A DNA stretch of 64,000 nt, taken from HGM04593 sp045661225. Its GTDB lineage: Bacteria; Bacteroidota; Bacteroidia; Bacteroidales; Bacteroidaceae. A program made the position numbers and the translations under genes. The stretch covers positions 25,052-89,051 of the forward strand of contig JAZRFF010000028.1 in assembly GCA_045661225.1 (NCBI GenBank), read 5' to 3'. The notes under the pieces are model-generated. The model ran no database searches, was not told the DNA's origin, and worked only from the letters and a program-made list of their open reading frames with translations. Positions 26,546 to 35,783 of the stretch are shown in pieces (position 1 is the first letter of the stretch; each line of letters begins with the position of its first letter).

Positions 26546-26575
26546 CAAAGGTACAATAAAAAAACTATTGTACAA
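26546..26575 (-). promoter_or_regulatory. TonB receptor promoter with operator-like dyad
   Basis: On the minus strand TTG (26573-26575), 19 bp, then TACCTTTG (26546-26553) form a good Bacteroidetes promoter. Between the boxes lies a perfect dyad GTACAATA-N7-TATTGTAC (26551-26573) that touches both. The leader to the ATG at 26383 would be about 155 nt. The dyad could be a repressor site or a weak terminator of the upstream efflux operon. Confidence 0.6.
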
Positions 26576-26580
26576 TATTT

Positions 26581-27897
26581 TTACTTAAGGTATGTCGATA
26601 AATCTCCGCTAATCTGCCGCAGTGAAATTTCGCACAGTTTTGTTTGGTATTCAACCGACAAGAGACGCTCCTCGGCGTCAAGAAGACTCTTCTGCGCTTC
26701 GCGCATTTCTATACCCGAAATGTCGCCGAGCATATAGCGCTCTTTGGCAATCTCGTGGTTCTCGCGGGCGGTTATAACATTCTGCTTTTCGAGGTTGAGC
26801 AACTGAATGTTGTTGCGGTAGGCCTGCCACAAGTTGCCAAGCTCGGCTTTGAGACCTAATTCCAGCTTGTTGCGTTGCAGTTGGGCGTTGGCAACGTCAA
26901 TCTTCGCGTTGCGACGCTCGCGCTTGAACTTGCCGTCCCATATTTTGAAGCCTACCGTGACGCCGGCGCTGCCGCCCCAGTTGCTGCGCTGTGTGTAGCT
27001 GTTTGTCTCGTACTTGCTGAATGTGTAGTCGTATCCGGCGTTGAGCTTTACATATGGGTAATAACGTGATAGAACTTTTTTGTAGTCCAACTGCACGACT
27101 TTGCTGTTCTGGTCGGCAAGGAGCAGGTTGCTGTTGCTTGCGAGCATATCGTTCCACAATTCGCCGAATACAAAAGTCGTGTCGGCTATTATGCTCGTTT
27201 CGCTTGTCTCAATGGGTGTGTAGACCTCGTCTATCGCCATCATCTCGTTGAGCGCAATTCGTGAGGTAAGCACCACTTCCTGTTGTTTTATGTATTGTGC
27301 GCTGTCGGCGTTAAAGTCTACTTTTGCCTGTTGGTAGTCGAGACGTGAGAAGTTACCTATATTGTAACGCTCCTCGACAATGCGCAGACGCTCCTTTGAG
27401 AGTATTACAGCATAATAGTAGTTGTTCAAACGGCGTTTTTGTTGAATGAAATTGTAATACTCGGCCGTCAGGTTCGCAATAAAATCCTCCAGCTCAATGC
27501 GTGTGCTTGTCTCGCCCATACGTTCAAGCTCCTTCAATTGTTTGTAGGTGGTGGTCATCTTGAACCCGTCGAAGATTGTCCAACTGAGTCCGATACCGGC
27601 GTTTACATTGTGGTCGAGAGCGTTGCGCACCATCTGGGTCTCTCCGCTCGTGCGGAGCTTGCTGTCACTGCTTGCAAGGTCTGCATTGTAACCGGCGTTA
27701 AGGTCTATAGATGGCAGAATGCCGGCATTTTCCAATGTGGCGTTGTTGTGTGCCTTCTGCTCGTTGTTACGGCTTATTCGTAACGAATAGTTCTTTTCGA
27801 GTCCTTTCTCGAGGCATTCACGCAACGACAGTGTCTGGGCTTGAATGCTTGCGCTCACTGCCACAAGGGCAATTATTATGGTAAGGGCTTTTTTCAT
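26581..27897 (-). CDS. TolC-family outer membrane efflux protein
   Basis: The 438-residue protein has a signal peptide (about 1-20, ending SIQAQ) and the long helical hairpins of TolC-type outer membrane channels: LSLRECLEKGLEKNYSLRIS at the start, an inner repeat RLRIVEERYNIGNFSRLDYQ and the matching second-half ERYMLGDISGIEMREAQKSL. It completes the tripartite pump encoded just upstream. Its ATG overlaps the stop of the RND permease by 4 bp (ATGA), so expression is coupled. Confidence 0.93.
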   Translation of the reverse strand: MKKALTIIIALVAVSASIQAQTLSLRECLEKGLEKNYSLRISRNNEQKAHNNATLENAGILPSIDLNAGYNADLASSDSKLRTSGETQMVRNALDHNVNAGIGLSWTIFDGFKMTTTYKQLKELERMGETSTRIELEDFIANLTAEYYNFIQQKRRLNNYYYAVILSKERLRIVEERYNIGNFSRLDYQQAKVDFNADSAQYIKQQEVVLTSRIALNEMMAIDEVYTPIETSETSIIADTTFVFGELWNDMLASNSNLLLADQNSKVVQLDYKKVLSRYYPYVKLNAGYDYTFSKYETNSYTQRSNWGGSAGVTVGFKIWDGKFKRERRNAKIDVANAQLQRNKLELGLKAELGNLWQAYRNNIQLLNLEKQNVITARENHEIAKERYMLGDISGIEMREAQKSLLDAEERLLSVEYQTKLCEISLRQISGDLSTYLK

Positions 27898-30800
27898 TCT
27901 TCCTCTTTCTTTTTACGTTCTGTTGATATGTAACTGTATATTGCGGGTACAATGTACATTGTCAGGATTGTTGACACAAGCATTCCTCCGGCAACGGCAA
28001 TACCCATCGCTATTCTTTGGTTGGCGCCTTCGCCTGTCGCAAAGGCAAGCGGCAACAATCCGAGAATAGTCGATACGCTTGTCATAAGAATGGGGCGCAG
28101 ACGCTGTAACGATGCACTCTTTATAGCCTCCATCTTGCTCTCGCCCTCGTCCTGTTTCTGGTTGGCAAACTCCACTATCAGAATACCGTTCTTTGCCACA
28201 AGACCTATGAGCATAATTATTCCAATCTGGCTGAAAAGGTTCATCGTAATGTCGTTAAAGTACATAAAGACGAGTGCTCCGGCAATGGCGAGCGGTACGG
28301 TGAGCATAATGATGAACGGGTCTTTGAAACTCTCGAATTGCGCTGCAAGGATAAGATATATGAGTATAAGCGCCAGTATGAGAGCGAACATCAGGCTCGA
28401 TGAACTCTCGCGGAACTCTTTTGAGTCTCCGGCAAGAGCTGTGCGGAATGTCTCGTCAAGCAGCTCGTCGGCAATCTTGTCCATCTCGTTAAGTCCGTCG
28501 CCAATGGTCTTGCCCTCGGCGAGACCGGCCGACACTGTCGCCGACAGGAATCTGTTATAGTGATAGAGCTTGGGCGGTGCCACGTTCTCGACAAACTCGA
28601 CAAGATTGTCCAGCTGAATCATCTCGCCGTTGTCGTTGCGAATGTAGATTGATTTTACCGCAGTGGGGGTGTTGCGTTGCTGACGGTTTACCTGACCTAT
28701 AATCTCATACTGCTTGCCGTTCATATAGAAATACCCCATACGCTGTCCGCTTAAGCCGTACTGCAACGTTTCGGCAACGTCTCGCACGCTTGTACCCAGG
28801 CTTCCTGCCTTGTCGCGGTTGATGTTTACGCGCACCTCGGGACTGCTGAACTTGAGGTCGACATCGGCCATCTTGAATGTGGGGTTGTCGTGTACACGGC
28901 TTATGAACTCCGGTAGGACCTCTTGTAATTTTTCGATGCTTGTTGCTTGAATTACATACTGTACAGGCATACTTCCGCGACGGCCACCGAACGACGACTG
29001 TTGTTGCACGAACGAACGGGCCTTGGTCTTGCTGCTTACAGCCGATGTCAGCTTTTCGGCAACCTCCATCTGTGTGTAGTCGCGTTCTTTAATGTCTTTG
29101 AGCGAGATTCTTATGTTACCGCTGTTGCTCGATACGCGCGACGTTACCGATTCGGCATCGGGGACAATGGAGTCTATCAAGGCTGTAATATCCTCGGTGT
29201 AGTCACGCATATACTCGTAGCTGACTCCTTCGACGCCACGGGTGTTGATGGTTATTTGCGAACGGTCCTCCATTGGCGCCATCTCCGAGGGAATCTCTTC
29301 CCACAGCCACCAAATGGCTGCAAATGTGGCTATTGATACCGGTATGGCCACCCAGCGTCTTTTAAGGAACGCATTAAGCGACTTTTCGTATATATTGTTA
29401 AGCCCCACGAAGAACGGTTCAGTCTTGCGGTAGAACCACTGTTGCTGCTTACGTCTTTTGAGGAGCTTCGTGGCGAGCATCGGGGTGAATGTAAGCGCTG
29501 CGAACGACGATATTATCACAGAACCGGCAACCACAAAACTGAATTCTCTGAACAGACGTCCGCTCATTCCTTCCATAAAGACAATGGGCAGGAACACCGC
29601 CACAAGGGTGATAGTTGTTGAAATTACGGCGAAGAAAATCTCTCTGGAGCCTTCTATCCCGGCTCTAAAGGGGTTCATTCCTTTCTCGATGCGAATATAA
29701 ATATTCTCGGTCATCACAATAGCATCGTCGACCACAAGTCCCACCGACAGTACCACGGCAAGCATCGTCAGCACGTTTATCGAGAATCCTGCGATGTACA
29801 TTACAAAGAATGCTCCAATAAGTGATACGGGAATTACAATACAGGGAATAAGCGTCACTCGCCAGTCGCGCAAGAATAAAAATATTATGATAATTACAAG
29901 AATGAACGCTTCGTAAACGGTGTTCTTAACCTCGTCTATTGATGCGCGAATGAATTTTGTGCTGTCGAATCCGTATGAATAGCTTATGTCGTCCGGAAGG
30001 TCTTTCTGCATCTGCTCCATACGCTCATATACGGCATCGGCAATCTCAATGTGGTTGGCTCCCGGCTGTGGAACAACTACTGCACCTACCATAGGTACTC
30101 CGTCCATCTTCATATAGCTCTTGAGGTCGGCGGGGCCAAGCTCGGCGTGTCCAATATCGCTGATGCGGACGATGTTGCCGTTGTGTTCTTTAATTATTAT
30201 GTTATTGAACTCTTTGGCTGTGTGCATCTGTCCCATAGTGCGCAACGTGAGCTCCATTGTGTTGCCCTCGATGCTTCCCGACGGCAGCTCCACGTTCTCG
30301 CTGGTTATAGTGTTCTTGATGTCTACGGGGGTAATGCCGTATGCTGCCATTTTGACAGGGTCTAGCCAGATGCGCATCGAATAGCGCTTCTCGCCCCATA
30401 TTTGCACGCTGCTGACGTCGGGTATTGTCTGCAACTGTTCCTTTACGGTGAGGTCGGCAATCTCGCTCAGTTCGAGCAACGAGCGACTGTCGCTCTGTAT
30501 GGCTACCATAAGTATGGGTGTAGCATCGGCATCGGCTTTTGATACGGTCGGGGGGTCGCAGTCGCGAGGCAGGTAGCGTTGTGCACGCGACACTTTGTCG
30601 CGCACGTCGTTGGCGGCTGTCTCAAGGTCGACAGAAAGGTCGAACTCGACCGTGATTCGGGATTGTCCCTGCTGGCTGACGCTGGTGAGTGAACGTATGC
30701 CCGGGATTCCGTTGATATTTTGCTCTAACGGCTCGGTAATCTGGCTCTCGATAACCTCGGCGTTCGCACCGGCGTATCCGCAAGTTACCGATATTATAGG

Positions 30801-30926
30801 GTTGTCGACCGAGGGGTATTCGCGCACTCCGAGCGTGTTGTAACCGATAATACCGAACAGGATTATTATTATTGTCAACACCGTCGCAAGGACCGGTCTG
30901 CGTATACTAAGTTCCGATATATTCAT
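27894..30926 (-). CDS. RND-family efflux permease (AcrB/HAE1-like)
   Basis: The 1010-residue inner-membrane pump has normal length and 12 transmembrane segments in two halves, each with a large periplasmic loop. Signs are the N-terminal MNISELSIRRPVLATVL, EVIESQITEPLEQNINGIPG, RDKVSRAQRYLPRDCDPP, the TM4 motif VLSVGLVVDDAIVMTENIY with its proton-relay Asp pair, and TM10-11 GIIMLIGLVAKNGILIVEFAN and SLQRLRPILMTSVSTILG. The HAE1 class exports hydrophobic and amphiphilic compounds such as bile acids, detergents and antibiotics. It sits 18 bp after the adaptor gene. Confidence 0.96.
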   Translation of the reverse strand: MNISELSIRRPVLATVLTIIIILFGIIGYNTLGVREYPSVDNPIISVTCGYAGANAEVIESQITEPLEQNINGIPGIRSLTSVSQQGQSRITVEFDLSVDLETAANDVRDKVSRAQRYLPRDCDPPTVSKADADATPILMVAIQSDSRSLLELSEIADLTVKEQLQTIPDVSSVQIWGEKRYSMRIWLDPVKMAAYGITPVDIKNTITSENVELPSGSIEGNTMELTLRTMGQMHTAKEFNNIIIKEHNGNIVRISDIGHAELGPADLKSYMKMDGVPMVGAVVVPQPGANHIEIADAVYERMEQMQKDLPDDISYSYGFDSTKFIRASIDEVKNTVYEAFILVIIIIFLFLRDWRVTLIPCIVIPVSLIGAFFVMYIAGFSINVLTMLAVVLSVGLVVDDAIVMTENIYIRIEKGMNPFRAGIEGSREIFFAVISTTITLVAVFLPIVFMEGMSGRLFREFSFVVAGSVIISSFAALTFTPMLATKLLKRRKQQQWFYRKTEPFFVGLNNIYEKSLNAFLKRRWVAIPVSIATFAAIWWLWEEIPSEMAPMEDRSQITINTRGVEGVSYEYMRDYTEDITALIDSIVPDAESVTSRVSSNSGNIRISLKDIKERDYTQMEVAEKLTSAVSSKTKARSFVQQQSSFGGRRGSMPVQYVIQATSIEKLQEVLPEFISRVHDNPTFKMADVDLKFSSPEVRVNINRDKAGSLGTSVRDVAETLQYGLSGQRMGYFYMNGKQYEIIGQVNRQQRNTPTAVKSIYIRNDNGEMIQLDNLVEFVENVAPPKLYHYNRFLSATVSAGLAEGKTIGDGLNEMDKIADELLDETFRTALAGDSKEFRESSSSLMFALILALILIYLILAAQFESFKDPFIIMLTVPLAIAGALVFMYFNDITMNLFSQIGIIMLIGLVAKNGILIVEFANQKQDEGESKMEAIKSASLQRLRPILMTSVSTILGLLPLAFATGEGANQRIAMGIAVAGGMLVSTILTMYIVPAIYSYISTERKKKEEE

Positions 30927-30944
30927 AGACTCGCTCTTTTTGCG

Positions 30945-32021
30945 TTATTCGAATGAAACAATCTTGACCTGTGAACCTTTGCGCAGCTGCAGCGTTCCCG
31001 ATGTAAGGATTGTGTCGCCCACCTCCAGACCTTTTACAATCTGTATCTCTGCCTCGGTACGTATTCCTGTAAAAACCTCCACGGGCTCGGCCTTGCCGCT
31101 TCGACAGACAAAGACTTTGTTCTTGCCCATTTCGGGGACAATGGCTTCGGAGGGTACGGCAATGGCGTCGTGTATCTCTTTTTGTTTTAAGCGTATGCCT
31201 GCATATTGTCCCGACAATAGTTCGCCTTTTTTGTTGGGGTAAATGGCACGGACGAGCAAGGTGTGTGTCTCGGCGTCGAGTGTAGCCTCGGTCGCGTACA
31301 CCTGTGCCTCGAATGTTTCGAGTTTACCCTCGACATTGAACTCGAGGTTGGTGCCTTTCTTTACGTCTGTGGCGTATCGCTCGGGTACCGAAAATTCTAC
31401 TTTGATTGGGGTTACAGATGTCAGCTTGGCGATTATTGTCGATGGTGACGCGTATGAACCCACGCTCACTTGACGCAATCCGATTACTCCGTCGAACGGC
31501 GCGCGCAGCTCGGTCTGCTCAATTTGTGCCTTGGTCTTCTCTATGTCGGCGTTCAGGGTTGCAAGTTCGGTCTTTACAATCTCTAACGCCTCTTTGCTGA
31601 CAGCGTCGCGCTGCAGAAGGGTACTTTGGCGGTAAACACGTTCTTCGGCAAGGGGTATCTGCGCTTCAAGACGTGCCAGCTGCGCCTGCAGCTGCGCGTC
31701 GTTGACCTTTGCGAGCAGAGTGCCTTTTTTTACGTGGCTGCCCTCCTGAAAGTATATGTCGGTAATTTTTCCCGATGTCTCGAACGAGAGCTGAACCTCT
31801 TCGTCGGGCACAAGGCGGCCGATGATGGGAATCTCGTCGGTCAGCAGTCTGGGAGCTATTATTCTTGCATTTACTTCAAGGACTTTCTTTGTGACACCTT
31901 TCTTTACAGTTTCGGCTTTTGCAAGTTCTTTATTCTCGGTGGGCTTAAGGCTCATAAAGCCAATTATTGCCGAACCGATTATAAGCAGGGATACAAGTAT
32001 CCATTTGAGCGTTTTTTTCAT
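30945..32021 (-). CDS. RND efflux periplasmic adaptor (membrane fusion protein)
   Basis: The start at 32019-32021 gives 358 residues with an N-terminal membrane anchor (MKKTLKWILVSLLIIGSAII). An upstream in-frame ATG adds 21 Lys/Asn-rich residues before the anchor and overlaps the -7 box. Domains follow the HlyD/MexA plan: barrel-sandwich half (GRLVPDEEVQLSFETSGKIT, FQEGSHVKKGTLLAKVND), helical hairpin (AQLARLEAQIPLAEERVYRQ), second lipoyl half (ELRAPFDGVIGLRQVSVGSY), beta-barrel and a membrane-proximal domain (VPEMGKNKVFVCRSGKAEPV). It links the permease to the TolC channel. Confidence 0.94.
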   Translation of the reverse strand: MKKTLKWILVSLLIIGSAIIGFMSLKPTENKELAKAETVKKGVTKKVLEVNARIIAPRLLTDEIPIIGRLVPDEEVQLSFETSGKITDIYFQEGSHVKKGTLLAKVNDAQLQAQLARLEAQIPLAEERVYRQSTLLQRDAVSKEALEIVKTELATLNADIEKTKAQIEQTELRAPFDGVIGLRQVSVGSYASPSTIIAKLTSVTPIKVEFSVPERYATDVKKGTNLEFNVEGKLETFEAQVYATEATLDAETHTLLVRAIYPNKKGELLSGQYAGIRLKQKEIHDAIAVPSEAIVPEMGKNKVFVCRSGKAEPVEVFTGIRTEAEIQIVKGLEVGDTILTSGTLQLRKGSQVKIVSFE

Positions 32022-32071
32022 ATATTGTTGTTTTTTTGTGTTTTTTTTATTTGGTATAGCACGCAATTGTG

Positions 32072-32079
32072 CAAAGTTA
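32072..32079 (-). promoter_or_regulatory. -7 box of the RND efflux operon
   Basis: TAACTTTG on the minus strand, followed by C, lies about 45 nt before the adaptor ATG. No TTG is present at the expected spacing upstream, so the match is partial. Confidence 0.5.
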
Positions 32080-32184
32080 CTCAATTATTTAGAGTATATA
32101 AAATCAAATAGGTTTAATTTTAAGTTAATATTTTATCATTTTGTTTTAAATAGTATAAACCGTGGATTAAAGTTTGTGCAATAA

Positions 32185-32215
32185 TTGCTTTTTCATCAAC
32201 TTTTCACTATCTTTG
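32185..32215 (+). promoter_or_regulatory. efp operon promoter
   Basis: TTG (32185-32187), 20 bp, then TATCTTTG (32208-32215) and C. The leader to the efp ATG at 32288 is about 65 nt. Confidence 0.75.
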
Positions 32216-32287
32216 CGCCCGATTGTTGCGGGTGGCTGTGTGGCTCTGCAAAGAAAAGGTAAATATTAACAAAAAACAGAATATATT

Positions 32288-32854
32288 ATGATTAACGCTC
32301 AAGACATTAAAATCGGTACCGCTATCCGTATGGACGGCAAGTTGTATTTTTGTATAGACTTCCTGCACGTAAAGCCCGGCAAGGGTAACACCTTTATGCG
32401 TACTAAGCTTAAGGACGTTGTTGACGGCTATGTGCTCGAGCGTCGTTTCAACATCGGTGAGAAACTTGAGGACGTACGCGTTGAGCGTCGCCCCTATCAG
32501 TATCTCTATCAGGAGGGCAGCGACTATGTATTTATGAATCAGGAGACATACGAGCAGGTGAATATCTCGGCAGACCAGATTAACGGTGTTGCATATATGA
32601 AGGAGGGTATGACGCTTGAGGTTGTAACCGATGCTTCGACCGAGACTATTCTTTTTGCCGATATGCCTGTGAAGGTTGTGCTTGCTGTTACATACACCGA
32701 GCCTGGTCTCAAGGGCGATACAGCTACCAACACTACTAAGCCTGCAACATTGGAGACCGGCGCCGAGATTCGTGTGCCTCTCTTCATTAACGAGGGCGAA
32801 CTTGTTGAGGTTGACACACGTGACGGTTCATACGTTGGTCGTGTAAAAGCATAA
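32288..32854 (+). CDS. efp: Translation elongation factor P
   Basis: The 188-residue protein has the three beta-barrel domains of EF-P, which rescues ribosomes stalled on proline runs. It has IKIGTAIRMDGKLYFCIDFLHVKPGKGNTFMRTKLKD at the front, so the modified-residue loop reads KPGKGNTF with Lys at the usual position. The middle has EQVNISADQINGVAYMKEGM, and the ending IRVPLFINEGELVEVDTRDGSYVGR is the EF-P C-terminal signature. No EpmA/EpmB-type modification gene lies nearby. It heads a five-gene plus-strand group. Confidence 0.98.
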   Translation: MINAQDIKIGTAIRMDGKLYFCIDFLHVKPGKGNTFMRTKLKDVVDGYVLERRFNIGEKLEDVRVERRPYQYLYQEGSDYVFMNQETYEQVNISADQINGVAYMKEGMTLEVVTDASTETILFADMPVKVVLAVTYTEPGLKGDTATNTTKPATLETGAEIRVPLFINEGELVEVDTRDGSYVGRVKA

Positions 32855-32877
32855 AAACTCCAATAAAATAAAGAATC

Positions 32878-33873
32878 TTGTTATATTCTATAATTGTTCC
32901 TGTTTATAACAGGCCGGGTGAGGTAAAAGAACTTCTTGACAGCCTGTTGGCTCAGACGGTAAAGCCTTTTGAGTTGGTAATTATAGAAGATGGCTCAAAG
33001 GAACGGTGTGATCATTTGCTTGGTCACTATCGTTCCTTTTTTACTATCAACTATTATTACAAGGATAACTCGGGGCGCAGCGACACGCGCAATTACGGAA
33101 TGGCGCGCGCCAACGGCGACTATTTGCTCTTTTTTGATTCCGATGTTATTCTGCCGCCTTTCTACTTTGAAAGGCTCGAGGCTGCAATGAATGCCGACTA
33201 CTGCGACTGCTTCGGTGGCCCCGATGCTGCTGACGCTTCATTCTCGGATATGCAGAAGGCTGTGAGTCACGCAATGACCTCATTCTGGACAACCGGCGGA
33301 ATTCGTGGCGGAAAGGCTGTGATGGAGAAGTTCTGTCCGCGTACCTTCAATATGGGGCTCTCGAGAGCTGTGTACGAGAAGGTGGGCGACTTCAAGGATA
33401 TGATGGGTGAGGATATTGACCTTAGCATCAGAATACGCAATGCGGGGTTCAGTGTTCGTCTCATACGCGAGGTTTTTGTTTACCATAAGCGTCGCATAGA
33501 CCTCGGACGCTTTTACAAACAGGTTAACAACTTCGGGCAGGCACGAATATGGTTGCAGCTTATACACCCCGGTTCACTGAAAATTGTGCACACGGCACCT
33601 GCGGTGATGCTTGTGATGGGTCTTACCTTGCTGGCGGCGTCATTCTTCTGCCCCTGGCTGCTGTTACTCCCGTTGCTGTATCTGCTGTTGATATTTGGCG
33701 ACTCGTTTCTCAAGAACAAAAGCCTGAAAGTAGCAGCCCTCTCGGTTGTGGCGGCAGTTGTACAGATAGTGGGTTACGGAATGGGCTTCCTGAAAGCCTT
33801 GTGGTTTAAGATGATACTGCGTCGTCCGCTTGAGACAAAGGAGAATCTTACTAAACTTTATAATAGAGGCTGA
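32878..33873 (+). CDS. Family 2 glycosyltransferase with C-terminal membrane segments
   Basis: The 331-residue protein starts with the GT-A fold opening LYSIIVPVYNRPGEVKELLDSLL. It has IIEDGSKERCDHLL, SGRSDTRNYGMARANGDYLLFFDSDV (metal-binding DxD-like DSDV), and GEDIDLSIRIRNAGFSVRLI, where the ED acts as likely base. Two hydrophobic hairpins at the end (about 235-275 and 285-310) anchor it in the inner membrane. The only usable start is a TTG at 32878, 23 bp after efp; no ATG lies upstream in frame. It probably transfers a sugar to a lipid-linked or lipopolysaccharide acceptor. The acceptor is unknown. Confidence 0.88.
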   Translation: MLYSIIVPVYNRPGEVKELLDSLLAQTVKPFELVIIEDGSKERCDHLLGHYRSFFTINYYYKDNSGRSDTRNYGMARANGDYLLFFDSDVILPPFYFERLEAAMNADYCDCFGGPDAADASFSDMQKAVSHAMTSFWTTGGIRGGKAVMEKFCPRTFNMGLSRAVYEKVGDFKDMMGEDIDLSIRIRNAGFSVRLIREVFVYHKRRIDLGRFYKQVNNFGQARIWLQLIHPGSLKIVHTAPAVMLVMGLTLLAASFFCPWLLLLPLLYLLLIFGDSFLKNKSLKVAALSVVAAVVQIVGYGMGFLKALWFKMILRRPLETKENLTKLYNRG

Positions 33874-34568
33874 TGTCTGGGAACAAGAAACTGAGCATAA
33901 GGGATTGGCCTGTCGAGAACCGTCCGCGAGAGAAGGCTATTGAACACGGTGTTTCAACGCTGAGCAAGGCTGAACTGTTGGCAATACTCATTGGCAGTGG
34001 CAATGACGAGGAGAGTGCTGTAGAGCTTATGCAACGCGTGCTTGCGTCGTGCAACGACAGTATTGCGGAACTCTCGCGTCTTTCATACGACGACCTGTGC
34101 CTGTTTAAGGGAATTGGTCCGGCAAAAGCCATTGCTATTATGGCTGTGTGCGAACTATGGAAGCGCCGCGTGAGTGATGAGCGTTCGACGTTGGCTCGCA
34201 TAACATCGCCTAAAGCTTTGTACGACTATTTTCACCCGATATTATGCACCTCTACGGTAGAGCAGTGCTATGTGTTGCTCCTCAATAATATGAACAGGGT
34301 CATAGATTGTGTCAAGATAGGGTCGGGAGGCTTTACGGCTACGGTTGTCGACATAAGAATGGTGGTGCGTGAGGCGCTCCTGAAGCGTGCAACAACAATA
34401 GCGCTCTGTCATAACCACCCGTCGGGGTGTGTGAGTCCGAGCGGCGAGGACGACAGGCTTACAGCCAACCTTTCCGAGGCTTGCAAGGTTATGAATATAC
34501 GTCTGCTCGACCACATAATAGTGACTGACGGTGATTATTACAGCTATAACAACGAGGGCCGTTTGTAA
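33873..34568 (+). CDS. radC: RadC-family JAB-domain protein
   Basis: The 231-residue protein starts on an ATG that shares its A with the TGA of the glycosyltransferase (TGATG), so it is probably coupled. The N-terminal helix-hairpin-helix part includes LSKAELLAILIGSGNDEESAVEL and LCLFKGIGPAKAIAIMAVCEL. The C-terminal JAMM/MPN domain has the metal motif ALCHNHPSGCVSPSGEDD. RadC was once tied to DNA repair; its true job is unresolved. Length and layout are typical. Confidence 0.95.
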   Translation: MSGNKKLSIRDWPVENRPREKAIEHGVSTLSKAELLAILIGSGNDEESAVELMQRVLASCNDSIAELSRLSYDDLCLFKGIGPAKAIAIMAVCELWKRRVSDERSTLARITSPKALYDYFHPILCTSTVEQCYVLLLNNMNRVIDCVKIGSGGFTATVVDIRMVVREALLKRATTIALCHNHPSGCVSPSGEDDRLTANLSEACKVMNIRLLDHIIVTDGDYYSYNNEGRL

Positions 34569-34583
34569 TACGGTAAAAGAATT

Positions 34584-34895
34584 ATGGAGAAGATAGAATT
34601 AGAAGAGAAAATCGTTGAGATGATAAAGACGGTGTACGATCCTGAGATTCCCGTCAACATATATGACCTTGGGCTTATATACCGCATTGAACTTAAAGAG
34701 GATAATTCGGTAGATATTGATATGACGCTCACAGCGCCAAACTGTCCTGCAGCCGACTTTATGATGGAGGACGTGAAAATGAAGGTCGAGGCTATCCAGG
34801 GCATTACGGCTGTTAATCTCAATCTTGTTTTTGAACCGGAATGGAGTCAGGACCTTATGACCGAAGAGGCTAAACTGGAATTGGGACTTCTTTGA
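34584..34895 (+). CDS. DUF59/MIP18-family protein (SufT/PaaD-like)
   Basis: The 103-residue protein is a single DUF59 domain: IKTVYDPEIPVNIYDLGLIY, then MTLTAPNCPAADFMMEDV with the family cysteine, and a final VNLNLVFEPEWSQDLMTEEA. Such proteins help deliver or mature Fe-S clusters, as SufT does. It lies 15 bp after radC and 23 bp before lpxH. No suf operon is in the window, so the link to Fe-S assembly rests on the family alone. Confidence 0.9.
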   Translation: MEKIELEEKIVEMIKTVYDPEIPVNIYDLGLIYRIELKEDNSVDIDMTLTAPNCPAADFMMEDVKMKVEAIQGITAVNLNLVFEPEWSQDLMTEEAKLELGLL

Positions 34896-34918
34896 ATTCA
34901 AGTTCAAACACTGCTGCT

Positions 34919-35683
34919 ATGAAAAAGATATACTTCCTGTCCGATGCACATTTGGGTTCGTGGGCTATCGAGCATAGTCGTACGCACGAACGTCGTTTGG
35001 TGTCGTTTCTCGACAAAATAAAAGACGAGGCTTCGGCTGTATATATGCTTGGCGATATGTTCGATTTCTGGTACGAGTTTAAATACGTTGTTCCCAAAGG
35101 TTTTACACGTTTTCTGGGCAAGGTGGCCGAACTTACGGACAAGGGGGTCGAGGTGCACCTCTTTACCGGCAATCACGACTTGTGGTGTCTCGATTATTTT
35201 GAGAAAGAGTGCGGAATGGTGCTGCACCGCAAGCCTTGTCTTGTGGAGTTGTACGGCAAAGAATTTTATCTTGCGCACGGCGATGAGTTTTCGGCCGAGA
35301 GGGGGTTCCGCTTCCTGCGCACAGTGTTCCACAACAGGTTCTTGCAGTGGGCTTTTTCTACAATCCATCCGCGTTGGAGTGTGTGGCTGGGCAACAGCTG
35401 GGCGCGCCATAGTATGATAAAGCACAAGGTAAAGGGTGACACTCCCTTTAAAGGCGCTGACAACGAAGATTGTGTAAAGTTTGCAAGAAACTATCTGCTG
35501 TCGCATTCATCGGTCGATTGCTTTATCTTCGGGCACAGGCATATAGATGAGGATATTCCGCTCGATGGCGGCTCGCGTTGTATATTCTTAGGCGACTGGA
35601 TAGGGACATTCTCGTACGTGGTGTTCGACGGCAAGAGTATTGAACGTAAGTATTACGTCGAGGGAGAAAGTAAGAACTTGTGA
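34919..35683 (+). CDS. lpxH: UDP-2,3-diacylglucosamine diphosphatase (LpxH-like)
   Basis: The ATG at 34919 gives 254 residues; the open frame extends to an earlier TTG but the family begins at MKKIYFLSDAHLG. The calcineurin-type metal sites are all visible: SDAHLG, LGDMFDFWYEF, FTGNHDLWCLDYF, LAHGDEFSAE and IFGHRHIDEDIPL. The enzyme hydrolyses UDP-2,3-diacylglucosamine to lipid X and UMP at the inner face of the inner membrane, a lipid A step. It is the last gene of the efp group and is followed by a strong palindromic terminator. Confidence 0.93.
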   Translation: MKKIYFLSDAHLGSWAIEHSRTHERRLVSFLDKIKDEASAVYMLGDMFDFWYEFKYVVPKGFTRFLGKVAELTDKGVEVHLFTGNHDLWCLDYFEKECGMVLHRKPCLVELYGKEFYLAHGDEFSAERGFRFLRTVFHNRFLQWAFSTIHPRWSVWLGNSWARHSMIKHKVKGDTPFKGADNEDCVKFARNYLLSHSSVDCFIFGHRHIDEDIPLDGGSRCIFLGDWIGTFSYVVFDGKSIERKYYVEGESKNL

Positions 35684-35701
35684 GTCCAGACTTTATGGGA
35701 T

Positions 35702-35742
35702 TATACGTTTAACGGCGGGCAATGCCCGCCGTTAAACGTATA
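35702..35742. terminator. Palindromic terminator between convergent lpxH and TolC genes
   Basis: A 19-bp perfect stem (TATACGTTTAACGGCGGGC) with an AAT loop. It is symmetrical enough to stop transcription from both sides. Confidence 0.88.
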
Positions 35743-35783
35743 TATCAAGTTCTTGTTGTGTCTAATAGAGTGCTTCTGTGGTT

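Noticed and set aside
34904..35506. 200-codon minus-strand open frame
   Set aside because: Antisense to lpxH, whose metal-binding motifs are complete.
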